A program made the position numbers and the translations under genes. The notes beneath the pieces were generated by a model. It searched no databases. It was not told the DNA's origin and was given only the letters and a program-made list of their open reading frames with translations. Positions 12,961 through 25,361 of a stretch of DNA of 64,000 nt are shown piece by piece. The first letter of the stretch is position 1; every line of letters starts with the position of its first letter. Source of the stretch: Austropuccinia psidii (Eukaryota; Basidiomycota; Pucciniomycetes; Pucciniales; Sphaerophragmiaceae); contig JALGQZ010000016.1 of the NCBI GenBank assembly GCA_023105745.1, positions 30,001,154 to 30,065,153 of the forward strand. The letters are read 5' to 3'.

Positions 12961-13824
12961 TTGAACCTTAGAGGTATTCTCATATACCAAAAAGACCATA
13001 AAAAGTTGCAATAATAATTAATTAAAAATAATAAATTTATTTATTTTTCAAATATAAAAATGAAATTTATAATGATATTTTTAATCATAAAATTTCATAA
13101 AATTTAAATTTGAACAAAAACTTGTGAATATATAGTTTTATTTGAAATAATAATTTCACCATTGGATTCTCATAAAAAACAAGTGGGGTCACCTTTGAGT
13201 GAATTTTCTGTAACTCAACTTTAAATCAGCTTGAATTGATCTTTTAGTATTTTCTGTATAAAAATATGAAAATCATCAAAAACTCAACTTAATTCACACC
13301 TCATTTGGTGTTAACAATCAATTTCTGTGTTAAAATTGAGGTTTGGTTTGTAGTTTAGAAGCTTCAAATAATTAAAAGATTTTAAATTGAAATTTCGAAA
13401 TGTGCACATGTATTACAAAATTGAACTTAAATTTACATATGAGGAATCAAGGATTACAGTTGTTTACTGCAATTTTTGAATTTAATTGGGAATTTAATGT
13501 TTTAGCTATGATACATGATGAGGAATTAAAGAAAAATAAATTTGAAACATTAATTTTTTGGGGAAAAAGGAATCTTGTCTCCAAGGGTCCCAGAATCCCC
13601 AAAATTATTTCTGACAGGGATGAGATGTGAAAATTCACACAAAAGTTCATTTTTCTGCCCTGTAATGGAATCACCACATCTGTGACTCAATTGATGATGA
13701 GGTTTTAATACCAACCAGGGAAGTTTCAAGTTTTGCCAAGAGGGTAAAGTTACCCTTAACATAAAAACACTTCATAAATGAAGTTTCAAATGCTTTCAAA
13801 GTCTCTTACACACATCATGACTTG
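12961..13824 (+). repeat. Old solo LTR, left half (split by element B)
   Basis: Starts with a diverged form of the B-family LTR head (ccttagaggtatt, then accaaaaagacca). It follows the B LTR through the blocks around ttcaccattggattc, ggtggggtcacc-like and gtgactcaattgatgatgagg, to the point where element B was inserted. The other half is at 23794-24510. It is much more diverged than B's own LTRs, so it is older. Confidence 0.75.
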
Positions 13825-15602
13825 TGTGAGCCTTAGAGGTATTTTTATATACCAAAAAGACCACAAATGATAAATTAAAATACAAATATAAATAAAATAA
13901 ATTTATTTATATTATAAAAATAAATAAATAAATACAAATTTATATTTAAGAATTAAAATTTAATTATAATTTAAAAATAAAATTACAATAAAATTTAAAA
14001 TTATGAAAATTCATTTTTACTTGTAAAAATTAAGTAAAAATGAATTTTTAATAAAAATTATGAAATTAAAATATTTTTGGTAAAAATTTATATAAAATAT
14101 ATTATAGCTTTTTATCCAATAAGTAAACATATAAAATTCATTTCACCATTTGATTCCTTATAAAAAATTAGGTGGGGTCACCTCTGAGTGAAATTTTTGT
14201 AACTCAACTCTAAATAAGCTTAAATTAAGTTTTCAGTATTTTCAATACAAAAAGTGAAAATTCCCAAAACTTTAATTTAATTCACACCACATGTGGTGTT
14301 AACCATCAATTTTTGTGTTTAGTTTAGAAGTTATGAGGAATTGAAGTATTTTCAATTGAATTCAATTGAGATATCAAAATGTGTGCATGTATTACATAAG
14401 TGAACTTGGATTTACATATGAGGTATCAATTATTACTGTATTGTACTGTACAATCCAATTGAATTAAATATGTAAGTTACAAGTATAATACATGATGAGG
14501 AATTAAAGGAAAAAATAAATTGGAAAGATTAAAATTGGGGGGGAAAGGAACTCTAGCTCTAACGGGGAGCCAGACCCACAAAATGCTTGCTGACAGGCGT
14601 GAGATGTCAAAATTTACGCAAATTTTCATCACTTTTGGCCTGGAATTGAGTCACAGGGTCTGTGACTCAATTGATGATGAGGTTTTGATACCAACCAGGG
14701 CAGTTTTAACTGTTGCCAAGTAGGTAAAACTACCCTTAAGTTAAAACAATGTTAGTAAAAACAGTTTTAACTTATTTCTACGCCTCTTACACACATTCTG
14801 ACGTGTTTTGAAGGCCCTAGACCAGGCATTGCTATTGTAATGGCTGATTTAAGGGTCTAAAATGGCAAAAAATGGCTTAAACTGGCCCTTTTTTGGTCTA
14901 AACCAGGGTTCAATGATGCCATAATTGGCTTTTCTGTTGTCAGACTGTTTTTCACGACCGACAAGAGTAAATTTTACTTTTGAAGTAAGAAAATTGATGG
15001 CTATAAAAGAATGTCTTCTTTGCCCCACTTTTCTCTTCATTTTAGAATCTTTTCCTTTTATAATTAGTTTAAACACTGTTAAACCAATCAATGAAAGATT
15101 CCAACCACCTTTTTTAAATAATTTTAAACCTTTTAACCATGTGAAAAAATTATTATAATGATTTTTACCCCTGAACCACCCCAAAAGTAAATTAAAGCAT
15201 CTTTCATCACTGTTAACTTTGTCACTTTGTTTCCAAATTCACTGTGGTCACTTTTGGGTGTGTTTTCTCTTTAATATTCTTATTCAAGACTTTGCTCTCC
15301 AATAAATTGCTTTCAGTTCTTTTCTCAATTAATTCCAATTGCAATTGCTCTTGAAGAGATTTCTTTTGTAGCCTTAAATATCTCTTGTAGAGTATTTTTG
15401 GATAAATTTTTATTGTTGGTAAAACAAGAAATATTTATAATATTATTGTTTTATACTAATAAAGTTATAAACAATAGAATTGGTGTGTTTCCTCTTAAGA
15501 ATAATCTTTCTTTCCATTTTTAATTTATTTTTACCTTATACAAATTTTGAGGACAGGAAAAGTACTTGATTTTTAATCAAAGTTTCATATCCACACCTTA
15601 CA
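13825..15602 (+). repeat. Element B 5' LTR
   Basis: 1778 bases, TG...CA. It carries the polymerase II control sequences of the element; I did not find one unambiguous TATA box. Compared with the 3' LTR there are many substitutions and several indels (for example a block missing near 13870-13920 in the 3' copy), so the insertion is not recent. Internal ORFs on the minus strand (14849-15184) are not supported as genes. Confidence 0.9.
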
Positions 15603-15604
15603 TT

Positions 15605-15622
15605 TGGGGGCCCAGCCGTGAT
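15605..15622 (+). promoter_or_regulatory. Element B primer binding site
   Basis: Two bases after the LTR end lies TGGGGGCCCAGCCGTGAT. The same site recurs with small changes at 35131 (element C) and 44702 (element D, decayed), always two bases after an LTR ending ccttaca. A start of TGG followed by GGG fits priming by the 3' end of a tRNA; a proline tRNA is a candidate by resemblance to TGGGGG-type primer sites. Confidence 0.7.
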
Positions 15623-15825
15623 ATTTTACCTGTGACATATTTTTTTACTCTTTTTAAACCTTTTTCTTATATTGAAAAATTTAAAAAACATATAAAAAAT
15701 ACTTATAATTCAAAAAACCCATAAAAAATAATTTTTTCATATTATAAGTGAGGCTTATATTTTTATTTCTTTTTTTGGAATAACCTTTTTTCTACTTAAT
15801 TAGTTGGCTTTTTCATTAATTTTAG

Positions 15826-16718
15826 TGTCTGAAAACGTGGTAAGACAAGAAAACATTGAAACAGCCTCAACAGTCACCAGCATTATTCCTGCCAGTACTG
15901 TTAATTCAGAACATAATAGCACTGTTGTTGTGACTCAAAATAACCAACCTGAACCAATATCTTCTGAATTGATTAACTTGCATATAATTAATACCCTTCA
16001 GAAAGCTAAGAATTTGGCGAATAGTAAGTTTTTGACATAAGAATACTATTTTAAGCCTTTTTAATCATAAAATATGCCTTCAACTAGATCAGGAGCCAGC
16101 TATAACCCCTCAAGCAGCTCCCAGAAAGGTAATAGACATGATTATGGCAGAAGCCAACCAGGTACAGAAGGAAAAGGGTCAGTTGATGACTTCCAAACAA
16201 CTAAAATAGGTCATTCTGATTCTGATAATACCATTTTACCTTCACAGAGAGCTGACACCTCCACGAGAAGCCTCAGTGGACATATACAAAGCCAGCCACA
16301 AAGCTTACAACAATGCCCTGCAGTACAAGGAGTACCAGATCCTTGCAGATCTGTGGAAAAGCTGCATGAATTCTTACCTGACTGTGAGAAAATTCCTGCG
16401 CCATCCCAATACTTGCAAATTGCTCAATGGATGGCATCCATTGATGGAGAAGAAAAACATGATGCTCTTGACACTAGAATGGAGGAAAAACAACCCTCCA
16501 CCACCCAAGCAAGTGCCAAAAACAGCCCCAGTGGCCAGCAGCAGCAATTCCAACATGAAAAAGCAGCCAGAAGCTCCAAACAAGGGCAAAGGAAAGCCAC
16601 CAACCACCAAACCTTACAGCCAGGGCTACAGGCTGCCATAGAAAATGTGTTTCAGATGGCCAGAAAAATGATGGAATTACAAAAGAAAGAGGAGTCCAGA
16701 TTAAAATATCAGAAATGA
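15826..16718 (+). pseudogene. Element B ORF0 (spliced N-terminal protein, decayed)
   Basis: Proposed exons are 15826-16023, 16088-16177 and 16277 to about 16718. Intron 1 (16024-16087, gtaagt to ctag) and intron 2 (16178-16276, gtcagt to ctcag) are both phase 1 and sit where element C has its introns. Exon 3 starts in a DIYKASHKAYNN context and keeps NGWHPL, APVASSS and KPYSQGYRLP in one frame. The continuation ENVFQMARKMMEL is one frame off, so B has an indel near 16640. All these blocks match element C's ORF0. A second frame (16074-16718, starting MPSTRSG) is open across the same DNA. Function unknown; position suggests an N-terminal Gag-like protein. No zinc knuckle or known domain seen. 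Confidence 0.5.
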
Positions 16719-19700
16719 TTTCTGATATTTTTGATTCTATTCCAGAGTTGTATGAAGCTATAACTGACGTAAAAAGTCATCTTTCTGATAAAAATACATT
16801 AATTTGTGCCAATCTTGAAACACATAACTTGAGTCTGAGCCAAATCAATGAAACACTTAAATGTTTTGAAAAAGTTTTAAGAACAATTAAAACTTCCAAT
16901 GATGATAATTCTTTTGGCAATAAGATAAATGAACAATCTGTGAGTATTAAAGAATTGACAGACAAATATTCTAAATTCAATATTGATGACATGATTGAAA
17001 CAAGAATATAACAAGCCATAAATACTATCAAAGAGGATAATAAGAAAGCTCTTGATGATATTTCAAAATCATTTACTGAAGTAAAAACACATATAATTGC
17101 CTTGAAAAAGTGTTTTGATACCTCAAAAGAGGAAATATCAAAATTAACAATAAAGCTAAATGAGGTTATATCTGATAATACTAAACAAACAGAATTATGA
17201 AATGAGCTGACATATAAAGAGGATTATCATAAAAAGAATTTACTAACCTCTATACAAAGCTTACAACATGAATTAAGAAATTCACAAAGGTTTAACAACA
17301 GTAAAATGAATGATATTGAACAACTACTAAGCACCTTACCAAGAATGTCCACACCTCTGAATCAAAATGAGGGTACAGGGATTCTCAATCCACAAGTATT
17401 GGATATTGAAAATTCTCAATTCAAAAATGAATTTTCTACTTCTTTTCATAACTTGGAACCATCAATTGGCCAAGCACTCTTGAAAGAAGTTCCAAAACTT
17501 AAGGAATGGCCTCACCTCAGTGGTGAAGGAGAATATGACCATATGGAATTCATCAGAAGAATTGACATGATTAAAGAAGATTTTGAATTACCAGACAGAT
17601 TGATAACAGCCAGGTTTAATGCCTTATTTACCAAATCAGCTCACAGATGGTATATCAAATTGAGACAAGCACATGGACACCAAAGTTGGACTTGGTGGAA
17701 AACCCAAATTATCAACAAATTGGCCAATGATGCTTGGAGGTTTAAAGTGGAAACAGCCTTTGTATCTGCCAAATTTAATGCTGATAAAGACAAAGCTTTA
17801 CCATGGTTTTTCCAACAAACAGACAGATTAACAGCATTATATCCTGACATGTCAGAATTGATGATCCATAGAAAAATTCTGAGACAATGTCGAGGTGACT
17901 TAGAGCATGCTGTCAAAAGCAGGACTACTGAACAATCTTCAGCAGAGGATATTATTAATATATTAGAAGAAGTAACCACCAGAACCAAAATTGGCTCTAG
18001 TAGGGTGAATCTCAAAGCCAGGTTTAATACACTCTGGAAAGATTCTGTGGACAAAAACCCCAAAGAGAATTCTAATGATGTTAAGTATAAATCTTCAGAT
18101 ACAGTAAGAAAGTGCCATATTTGCCAAAGCACCACCCATTTAGCCAATACATGTCCAAAAAGGGGGAAAATCAATGAAATTGATATTGAAAAGGAACCTG
18201 ATGTTGAAAAAGAAGACATAATTGGAGACAATTCAGATGATAAGTCATCCATATTTTCTAAATTTGAAAAAGATATAGAAAATATCAATGCCACTTTTGA
18301 CATCATGAAATCTTATTCCCACTTGCCACAATTGAGCAATGGTCAACTCAATTTATCAAAAGTTCAAGATGCACAACTTATGAAAACCAAACCAAACAGA
18401 GGGAAAGGTTATACAGCTGGTAACTCCTGTATAACAGAAGTGGTGATTGAAAACAAGTCCACTAAAATTTTGCTTGACCCAGGAGCCTTCTGCTCCTGTG
18501 TTGTTAAATCCTTTCTTAAAACTTGTGTACCAAACTTTGAAGATCAATTGTTGCCAATTGATGGAATAAAATTCAATAGTTCAAGTAACCCAATAAAAGC
18601 ATTGGGAATATTTGAAACTAGTGTCATATTTCCACATATAAATGGAAATTTAAGAATCACTGTTGAATTTGTTGTTATGGAAAATTGCACTAGTACCCAT
18701 TTTATATTGGGAAATGACTATTTAATAATGTATGGAATAGATTTACATAACAACAAATACAGATACTTTACTATTGGAGACAATAAGCGTCAGAAATTTG
18801 CCTTTTTACCATTTAAAAGACAAATTACCATAAATAAAGTATCACCAGTCAACTTACAATTGAAAAAATTTAAATCTGAACAGTTGAAGGAGGCTGAAAT
18901 AAGCCTTCATCTGACTGATAAACAAGAAAATGAACTTTCTTCCCTTTTGTATGACCACAGAGGAGCATTTTCTTCAGACAAAGAGCCTCTAGGAGCAATT
19001 ATTGGTCATGAAGTTGATATCATTCTTAATATTGAAAGACCTTATCCACCACTCTTGAGAAGACCTGCATACCCAGCAAGTCCCAAGTCAAGAGAAGCTC
19101 TGGAAACTCATATCAAAGAGCTTCTAGACCTTGGTGTAATAAGAAAGGTTGGCCATAATGAAGAAGTAGAAATACCTACACCAGTCATAGTGGCATGGCA
19201 TAATGGAAAATCCAGAATGGTGGGAGACCTTAGAGCTCTGAACACTTACACTGCTCCAGATAGGTACCCAATACCAAAAATCCAAATTGCCCTTACTCAA
19301 ATATCTCAAGCAGTGTATATAACCACTATGGATGCCCTTAAAGGATTCCATCAAAATGTGGTGACACCAAGAGCAAGAAAATATTTGAGAATTATTGTTC
19401 ATTGTGGAGAGTATGAATACTTAAGAATGCCCTTTGGTATCAAAAATTCACCTTCACACTTCCAAAGAATGATGAATGAAATCTTCCCTGAAGAACTTTC
19501 AGAGGGATGGTTAATCATTTAAATTGATGACATTATTGTCTGTTCCAAGACTTGGGAAGAGAACATGTACAGATTGTCCAGAGTTTTGAAAAAAATTCAA
19601 TCAGTAAACATGAAAATTTCCTTGAAGAAATGCCATTTTGGATTCAAAGAACTTAAAGCACTAGGACATGTTGTATCTGGTTTGTCCCTTGCAATTGACA

Positions 19701-21992
19701 AAACCAAGGTTTCAGAAGTATTGCTAAAACCCATGCCTCAGAACAAAAAGGAAACTCAGTCATTTTTTAGGTTTTTCAGGATATTACAGGCAACACATTA
19801 AAGATTTTTTATCCATAGCAAGACCACTTTATCAATTGTGTGACAAAGACACAGTATTTGAAATGACTGTTGACAGAGTCAAAGCTTTTGAGTCTCTAAG
19901 AGAAGCCTTGACCACTGCTCCACTCTTACTGATTCCAGACTTGAAATTGCCTTTTAAATTGTATATTGATGCATCAGGGGATGGGCTGGGTGCTTCACTT
20001 CACCAAGTTCAGATCATAAATGATAAACCTGTAGAAGGACCCATATGTTTCATATCCAGGAAAATAAAACCAACTGAAGCCAGATATGTAGAAAGTCAAA
20101 TGGAATGTCTATGCCTTGTCTGGGCCTTGGAAAAATTAAACTACTTCTTAGAGGGATGTGCTTTTTAGGAAATAACAGATTGTAAAGCCATCAAATCACT
20201 TTTAAGCATGAAAACACCCAACAGACATATGCTCAGACAGCAAATAGCCATACAAGAATACAGAGGCAATATGACTATTGTTCATAAGGATGGGAATATT
20301 CATAAGAATGCTGATGGACTACGCAGATGGCCATTACCAAATAATATTGATAATCCTGCTTATGTTCCAGAAGAAGCTTCACCACAGATCCCAATAGAAG
20401 GAATAAGTGTTACAGACTTGAACACCACCTTCTTTGAAGAAGTAAGACACAGTTACACTCAAGATAATAATTGTAGCATCTTATGCCAATTACTTAACAA
20501 AGACTGTAAAGACAACTCTCTAATACATGCCTTGGATAAAGTATGGAAAAAATCTTATGATGAAGGAAGATTTCACCTACTGGATGGTATAATTTATCAC
20601 AGGACCAAGCACACATGTGTCATCACAGTTGTGGACAGGTCATTAATCAATCTTGCACTGAAAGAATGCCATGACAGCCGCTTCTCAGGACATCTGTTTG
20701 AAGACAGAACAAGAGAAAAAGTAAAAAACTGTATATGGTGTCCAATCTGGCAGAAAGATGTTTCAGAGTATTGCAAAACCTGTGACAGATGTCAAAAATC
20801 AAATAAATCCACTGGAAAGAGACTTGGAAATATGATAAAAATCCAAGAACCAAGCAGACCTTGGGAAATTGTCCATATGGATTGGGTAACTGGCCTACCA
20901 CCAGGAGGTGACAGAAATTATAATGCTTGCCTAGTGATTGTGGACAGGTTCAGTAAAACTCCAATCTTTTTACCATGTCACAAGGATGATACAGCCATGG
21001 ATACAGCTCTTCTGATATGGAATAGAGTAGTGTCATGGACTGAAATATTTACAAATATAATTAGTGATAGGGATCCCAAATTCACTTCAGCACTATAGAA
21101 AAATCTTCACCAATTATTTGGCACTAAGCTGTCTTTCTCTGCAGCCTACCACCCACAAACTGATTGTCTGTCTGGAAGGATGATCCAAACCTTAGAGGAC
21201 ATGGTAAGAAGATTTTGTGCATATGGCCTTGAATTCAAAGATTGTTATGGATTTACCCATGATTGGTGTACTCTGTTGCCAGCACTGGAATTAGCATATA
21301 AAACATCAATCCATGCCAGTACCAATCAAACCCCTGCTATCCTAGAAAAAGGATGGAACCCCAAATTACCCCAAGATTCCTTGAGGAAATATTTGATTGA
21401 AATACATCCCACAGCTGCTAGCTTCAAGGGAATGCTAGACAAAGCTAGAAAGCATGCAGTAAGGTGCATGGAGGACTCTTTTGCATATGCTAAGGACAAA
21501 TGGGATAAATCACATGCAACTCCAGATTTTAAAGTGGGGGACTTAGTTCTTGTATCCACCACTAACCTCAATAACATCAAAGGATGTAAACAGCTGAAAG
21601 ACTCCTTTGCAGGACCTTTTGTTATTAAAGCCCTCCATGGAGAAAATTCTGTTGAAGTAGAGTTATCTGAAGAACTTAGCAATAAGCATCCTACATTTCC
21701 AGTGAGCTTGATAAATCCATATAAATCTAGTGATGCTGAAAAATTTCCCTTGAGGAATAAAATTACCCAATCTATACCCCCTGTTGATCCATCTGGTAGT
21801 AAGAAAATTACCAAAGTCCTCAAAGAAAGAAAGTTGAGAACCAAAAAAGGAAGGGAATACCTTGTTAGGTACAGTGCCCAGCTTGTGAGGATGAATGTAT
21901 TCCAGAAAAGGACATACCTGAAGCTACTAGACTTCTCAGAAGGCTCAGACATAATAGAAATAACAATATTACAAAGTAATATTCTTTTTTAA
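16715..21992 (+). pseudogene. Element B Gag-Pol polyprotein (broken)
   Basis: In order: coiled coil (16715-17330, stops at about 17009 and 17198); capsid domain starting in [16 protein letters not shown] (about 17500); CCHC knuckle CHICQSTTHLANTC (18114-18155); protease with LLDPGAFCSC, where the usual D-T/S-G reads D-P-G (about 18470); RT, in which the tyrosine codon of the YIDD active site is a stop (19519-19521); RNase H (about 19900-20340) after a frameshift near 19770 and with a stop at 20167; integrase with HHCC region (about 20660-20800), core with [12 protein letters not shown] and SDRDPKF, a stop at 21096 where tryptophan is expected, and a GPF-type tail. The C-terminal frame shifts near 21880. 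A copy like this cannot make active enzymes. Confidence 0.85.
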
Positions 21993-22002
21993 AGGGAGGG
22001 AA
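21984..22002 (+). promoter_or_regulatory. Element B polypurine tract
   Basis: The run aaagggagggaa directly precedes the tgtgagcc start of the 3' LTR, the position and composition expected of the plus-strand primer. Confidence 0.8.
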
Positions 22003-23793
22003 TGTGAGCCTTAGAGGTATTTTTATATACCCAAAAGACCACAAATGATAAATTTATTTATATTATAAAAATAAAAATATAAATAGCAATTTATATTTAA
22101 AAATCAAAATTTAATTATAATTTAAAAATCAAATTACAATAAAATTTAAAATTATGAAAAGTCATTTTTACTAGTAAAAATTAAGTAAACATGAATTTTT
22201 AATAAAAATTATGAAATTAAAATATTTTTGGTAAAAATTTATATAAAATATATTATAGCTTTTTATCCAATAAGTAAACATATTAAATATATTTCACCAT
22301 TTGATTCCTTATAAAAAATTAGGTGGGGTCACCCCTGAGTGAAATTTTTGTAACTCAACTCTAAATAAGCTTAAATTAAGTTTTCAGTATTTTAAATAAA
22401 AAAATTGAAAATCCTCAAAACTTTAGTTTAATTCACACCACATGTGATGTTAACCATCAATTTTTGTGTTAAAATTGAGGTGTTGTGTTTAGTTTAAAAG
22501 CTATGAGGAATTGAAGTATTTTCAATTGAATTCAATTGAGATGTCAAAATGTGCGCATGTATTACATAAGTGAACTTTGATTTACATATGAGGTATCAAT
22601 TATTACTGTATTGTACTTTACAATTCAATTGAATTACATATTTAAATTACAAGTATAATACATGATGAGGAATTAAAGGAAAAAATAAATTGGAAAGATT
22701 AAAATTGGGGGGAAAGGAACTCTAGCTCTGAGGGGAAGCCAGACCCCCAAAATCCTTGCTGACAGGCGTGAGATGTCAAAATTTATGCAAAATTTCATCA
22801 CTTTTGGCCTGGAATTGAGTCACAGGGTCTGTGACTCAATTGATGATGAGGTTTCGATACCAACCAGGGCAGTTTTAACTGTTGCCAAGTAGGTAAAACT
22901 ACCCTTAAGTTAAAACAATGTTAGTAAAAACAGTTTTAACTTATTTCTACGCCTCATACACACATTCTGACATGTTTTGAAGGCTCTAGACCAGGTATTG
23001 CTATAGTGATGGCTGATTTAAGGGTCTAAAATGGCAAAAAATGGCTTAAACCAGCCCTTTTTGGTCTAAACCAGGGTTCAATGATGCCATAATTGGTTTT
23101 TCTGTTGTAAGACTGTTTTTCACGACCGACAAGAGTAAATTTTACTTTTTGGAGTAAGAAAATTGATGGCTATAAAAGAATGTCTTCTTTGCCCCACTTT
23201 TCTCTTCATGTTAGAATCTTTTCCTTTTATAATTAGTTGAAACCCTGTTAAACCAATCAATAGAAGTTTCCAACCAACCTTTTTAAATCATTTTTAACCT
23301 TTTAACCACGTGAAAAAATCATTATAATCATTTTTTGTAACTCTTATGATCATTTTTACCCCTGAACCACCCCAAAAGTGAATTAAAGCATCTTTCATCA
23401 CTGTTAACTTTGTCACTTTGTTTCCAAATTCACTCTGGTCACTTTTGGGTGTGTTTTCTCTTTAATATCCTTATTAAAGATCTTTTTCTTCAATTAATTG
23501 CTTGCAATTCTTTGCTCAATTAATTCCAATTAAAATTGCTCTTGAAGAAATTTCTTTTGTAGCCTTAAATATCTCTTGTAGAGTATTTTTGCATAAATTT
23601 TTATTGTTGGTAAAACAATGAATCTTTATAGTATTATTGTTTTATACTAATAAAGTTATAAACAATAAAATTGGCGCGTTTTCTCTTAAGAATGATATTT
23701 CTTTCTATTTTTAATTGATTTTTACCTTATACAAATTCTGAGGACAGGAAGAGTACTTGATTTTGAATCAAAGTTTCATATCCACACCTTACA
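22003..23793 (+). repeat. Element B 3' LTR
   Basis: 1791 bases, homologous along its whole length to 13825-15602, ending ccttaca next to the acttg target duplication. Confidence 0.9.
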
Positions 23794-24510
23794 ACTTGTC
23801 TTGGAGGCTTGAAAGGAACTATTACTATATAAATGGCTAGTTTATAGGACTAATAATGGCTAAAACTAGCTGTTTTTGGTATAAACCAGGGTTCAATGAT
23901 GCCATTATTGGATTTTCTGTTCTCAGTGTGTTTCTCACAACTGATTATACTAAGTTTCTCCCTGGAAGGAAGATAATTGGTGAATATAAAATAATTTCTT
24001 CTTTGCCCCACTTTTCTCTTCATGTTAGAATTTTTTCCTTTTATAATTAGCTTCAACATTGTTAATCCACTTGATAAAAAATTCCAACCACCATTTTCAA
24101 ATCATTTTTGACCTTCCAGCTACATCAAAACATAATTATTATCATTTTTACACACCAGAAATTAATTAAATCCTCTTTAATGACTATTAAATTGGACACT
24201 TCCTGTAATTTCTTCTCTTCAATGTTTATTTTATGGACTCTGTTCTCATATCAATTTTCCAAAGTTCTTCTCAAGTAATTCCACTTTCAATTTATCTTGT
24301 AGATTATTTTTCGATAACTTTTTATTGTTTATAGAAAAATTCATCCTTATAATATTATTTCTTTATACTAAAGAAGCTAAAAACAATAATTATGGAGTTT
24401 TTTTCTTTTAAAACTATTAAAATTACTATTTTTCATAATTTTACCTTGAACAATTTTTTAGGACAGGAAAATTATTTTACTTTTCAATCAAAGTTTCATA
24501 ACCGCATCAT
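23794..24510 (+). repeat. Old solo LTR, right half
   Basis: Continues the LTR interrupted at 13824: blocks around gtataaaccagggttcaatgatgcca, ttgccccacttttctcttcatg and ggacaggaaa, ending near tcaaagtttcata-accgcatca, where B's LTR reads tcaaagtttcatatccacacctta. The TSD copy acttg (23794-23798) belongs to the junction. Confidence 0.75.
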
Positions 24511-24579
24511 AATAAAATATAGATTAAAATTAATTAACATTTGAAATTATCTGAAGTTTTCTTTACTTTTTAGGGTTTT

Positions 24580-25037
24580 TTGGTAAGCAGATGTATTGTT
24601 TTAGGCAAAACACATAATCCCTTACATGTTTTTACCAATTTGTGGCCAAAAACATGTAGCTTTATTATAAAGCATAAGGATGTGATGTTATTTTCTGAAA
24701 ATAATTCTCTAACTATGTTTGGGTGTATTATTAAAATTATTTTTCTCTGTGGTGGCTTTTCAAAAAGACAGAATTATGCCATTTTTTTCAGATTTATCAC
24801 TTAGAATAAAAATTATAAAAAAAATATGACACAATTCTCTATGCTTGAGAATCCACCACAAAACACAAAAAAACAAGAAACAAACTTCAATAATATCCTC
24901 AAACTGATTTGTAGAATTTGTTTCAAAAAAAACCCTTGTTTTTGTTTTACCATAAAATTACATTTTTTTGACCATAAATTGGTAAAACCATGTAATAGAT
25001 TGTTTGTTTTTACTAAATCCTTACATGTGTTTACAAA
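24580..25037. mobile_element. MULE-derived MITE
   Basis: About 460 bases with no coding capacity and long imperfect inverted ends. The left end has ggtaag, then a cacataatcccttacatg block, then ttttaccaatttgtggcc. The right end, on the minus strand, has gtaaacacatgtaagg, gtaaaaaca, then ttttaccaatttatggtc. These are the same modules as in the MULE ends at 10940-11011 and 60825-60930. The inner sequence between the ends is unrelated to the transposase. Short frames here (24580-24804, 24826-25059) are chance. Confidence 0.65.
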
Positions 25038-25314
25038 GAAACTTTTCTTATTTATTTGATTTTTTAATTTCTTGAAAAATCGATTTTAATTAATTATAAT
25101 AATAAGGATTATTATGATTATTTTAATAACCCAAAAGAAATTTATTTTATTTTATTTTATTATGTTTTTATTTTTCTCAATTAATTAATGAATTAATGAA
25201 TTTTTTTGTTTTGAAATAAAGTTTATTTTTTTTATTAAAAACTAATTTTCAAAATTTTAAATTTTTTAAAAAAAAATTTGGAAATGAAAATAATTATTAT
25301 TAGATTTATCAATT

Positions 25315-25361
<47 letters not shown>

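Larger units (their letters stand above)
13825..23793 (+). mobile_element. Ty3/gypsy retrotransposon B, full-length but broken
   Basis: Complete element of about 10.0 kb: two LTRs starting tgtgagcc and ending ccttaca, primer site, internal coding region and a purine tract before the 3' LTR. It is flanked by an exact 5-base target duplication acttg (13820-13824 and 23794-23798). Domain order is ORF0, coiled coil, capsid, zinc knuckle, protease, RT, RNase H, integrase, so integrase follows RT as in Ty3/gypsy. Stops and frameshifts in RT, RNase H and integrase make it non-autonomous. It was inserted into an older LTR of its own family. Confidence 0.9.

Noticed and set aside
14849..15184. 111-residue minus-strand frame in B's 5' LTR, partly open also in the old LTR (23850-24059)
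   Set aside because: B's 3' LTR has an indel that breaks it, and LTR homology alone explains the similarity; no domain.
17641..18306. 221-residue minus-strand frame opposite B's capsid (and 37341-37955 opposite C's)
   Set aside because: Antisense shadow of the conserved capsid-coding strand; both arise from the same codon bias.
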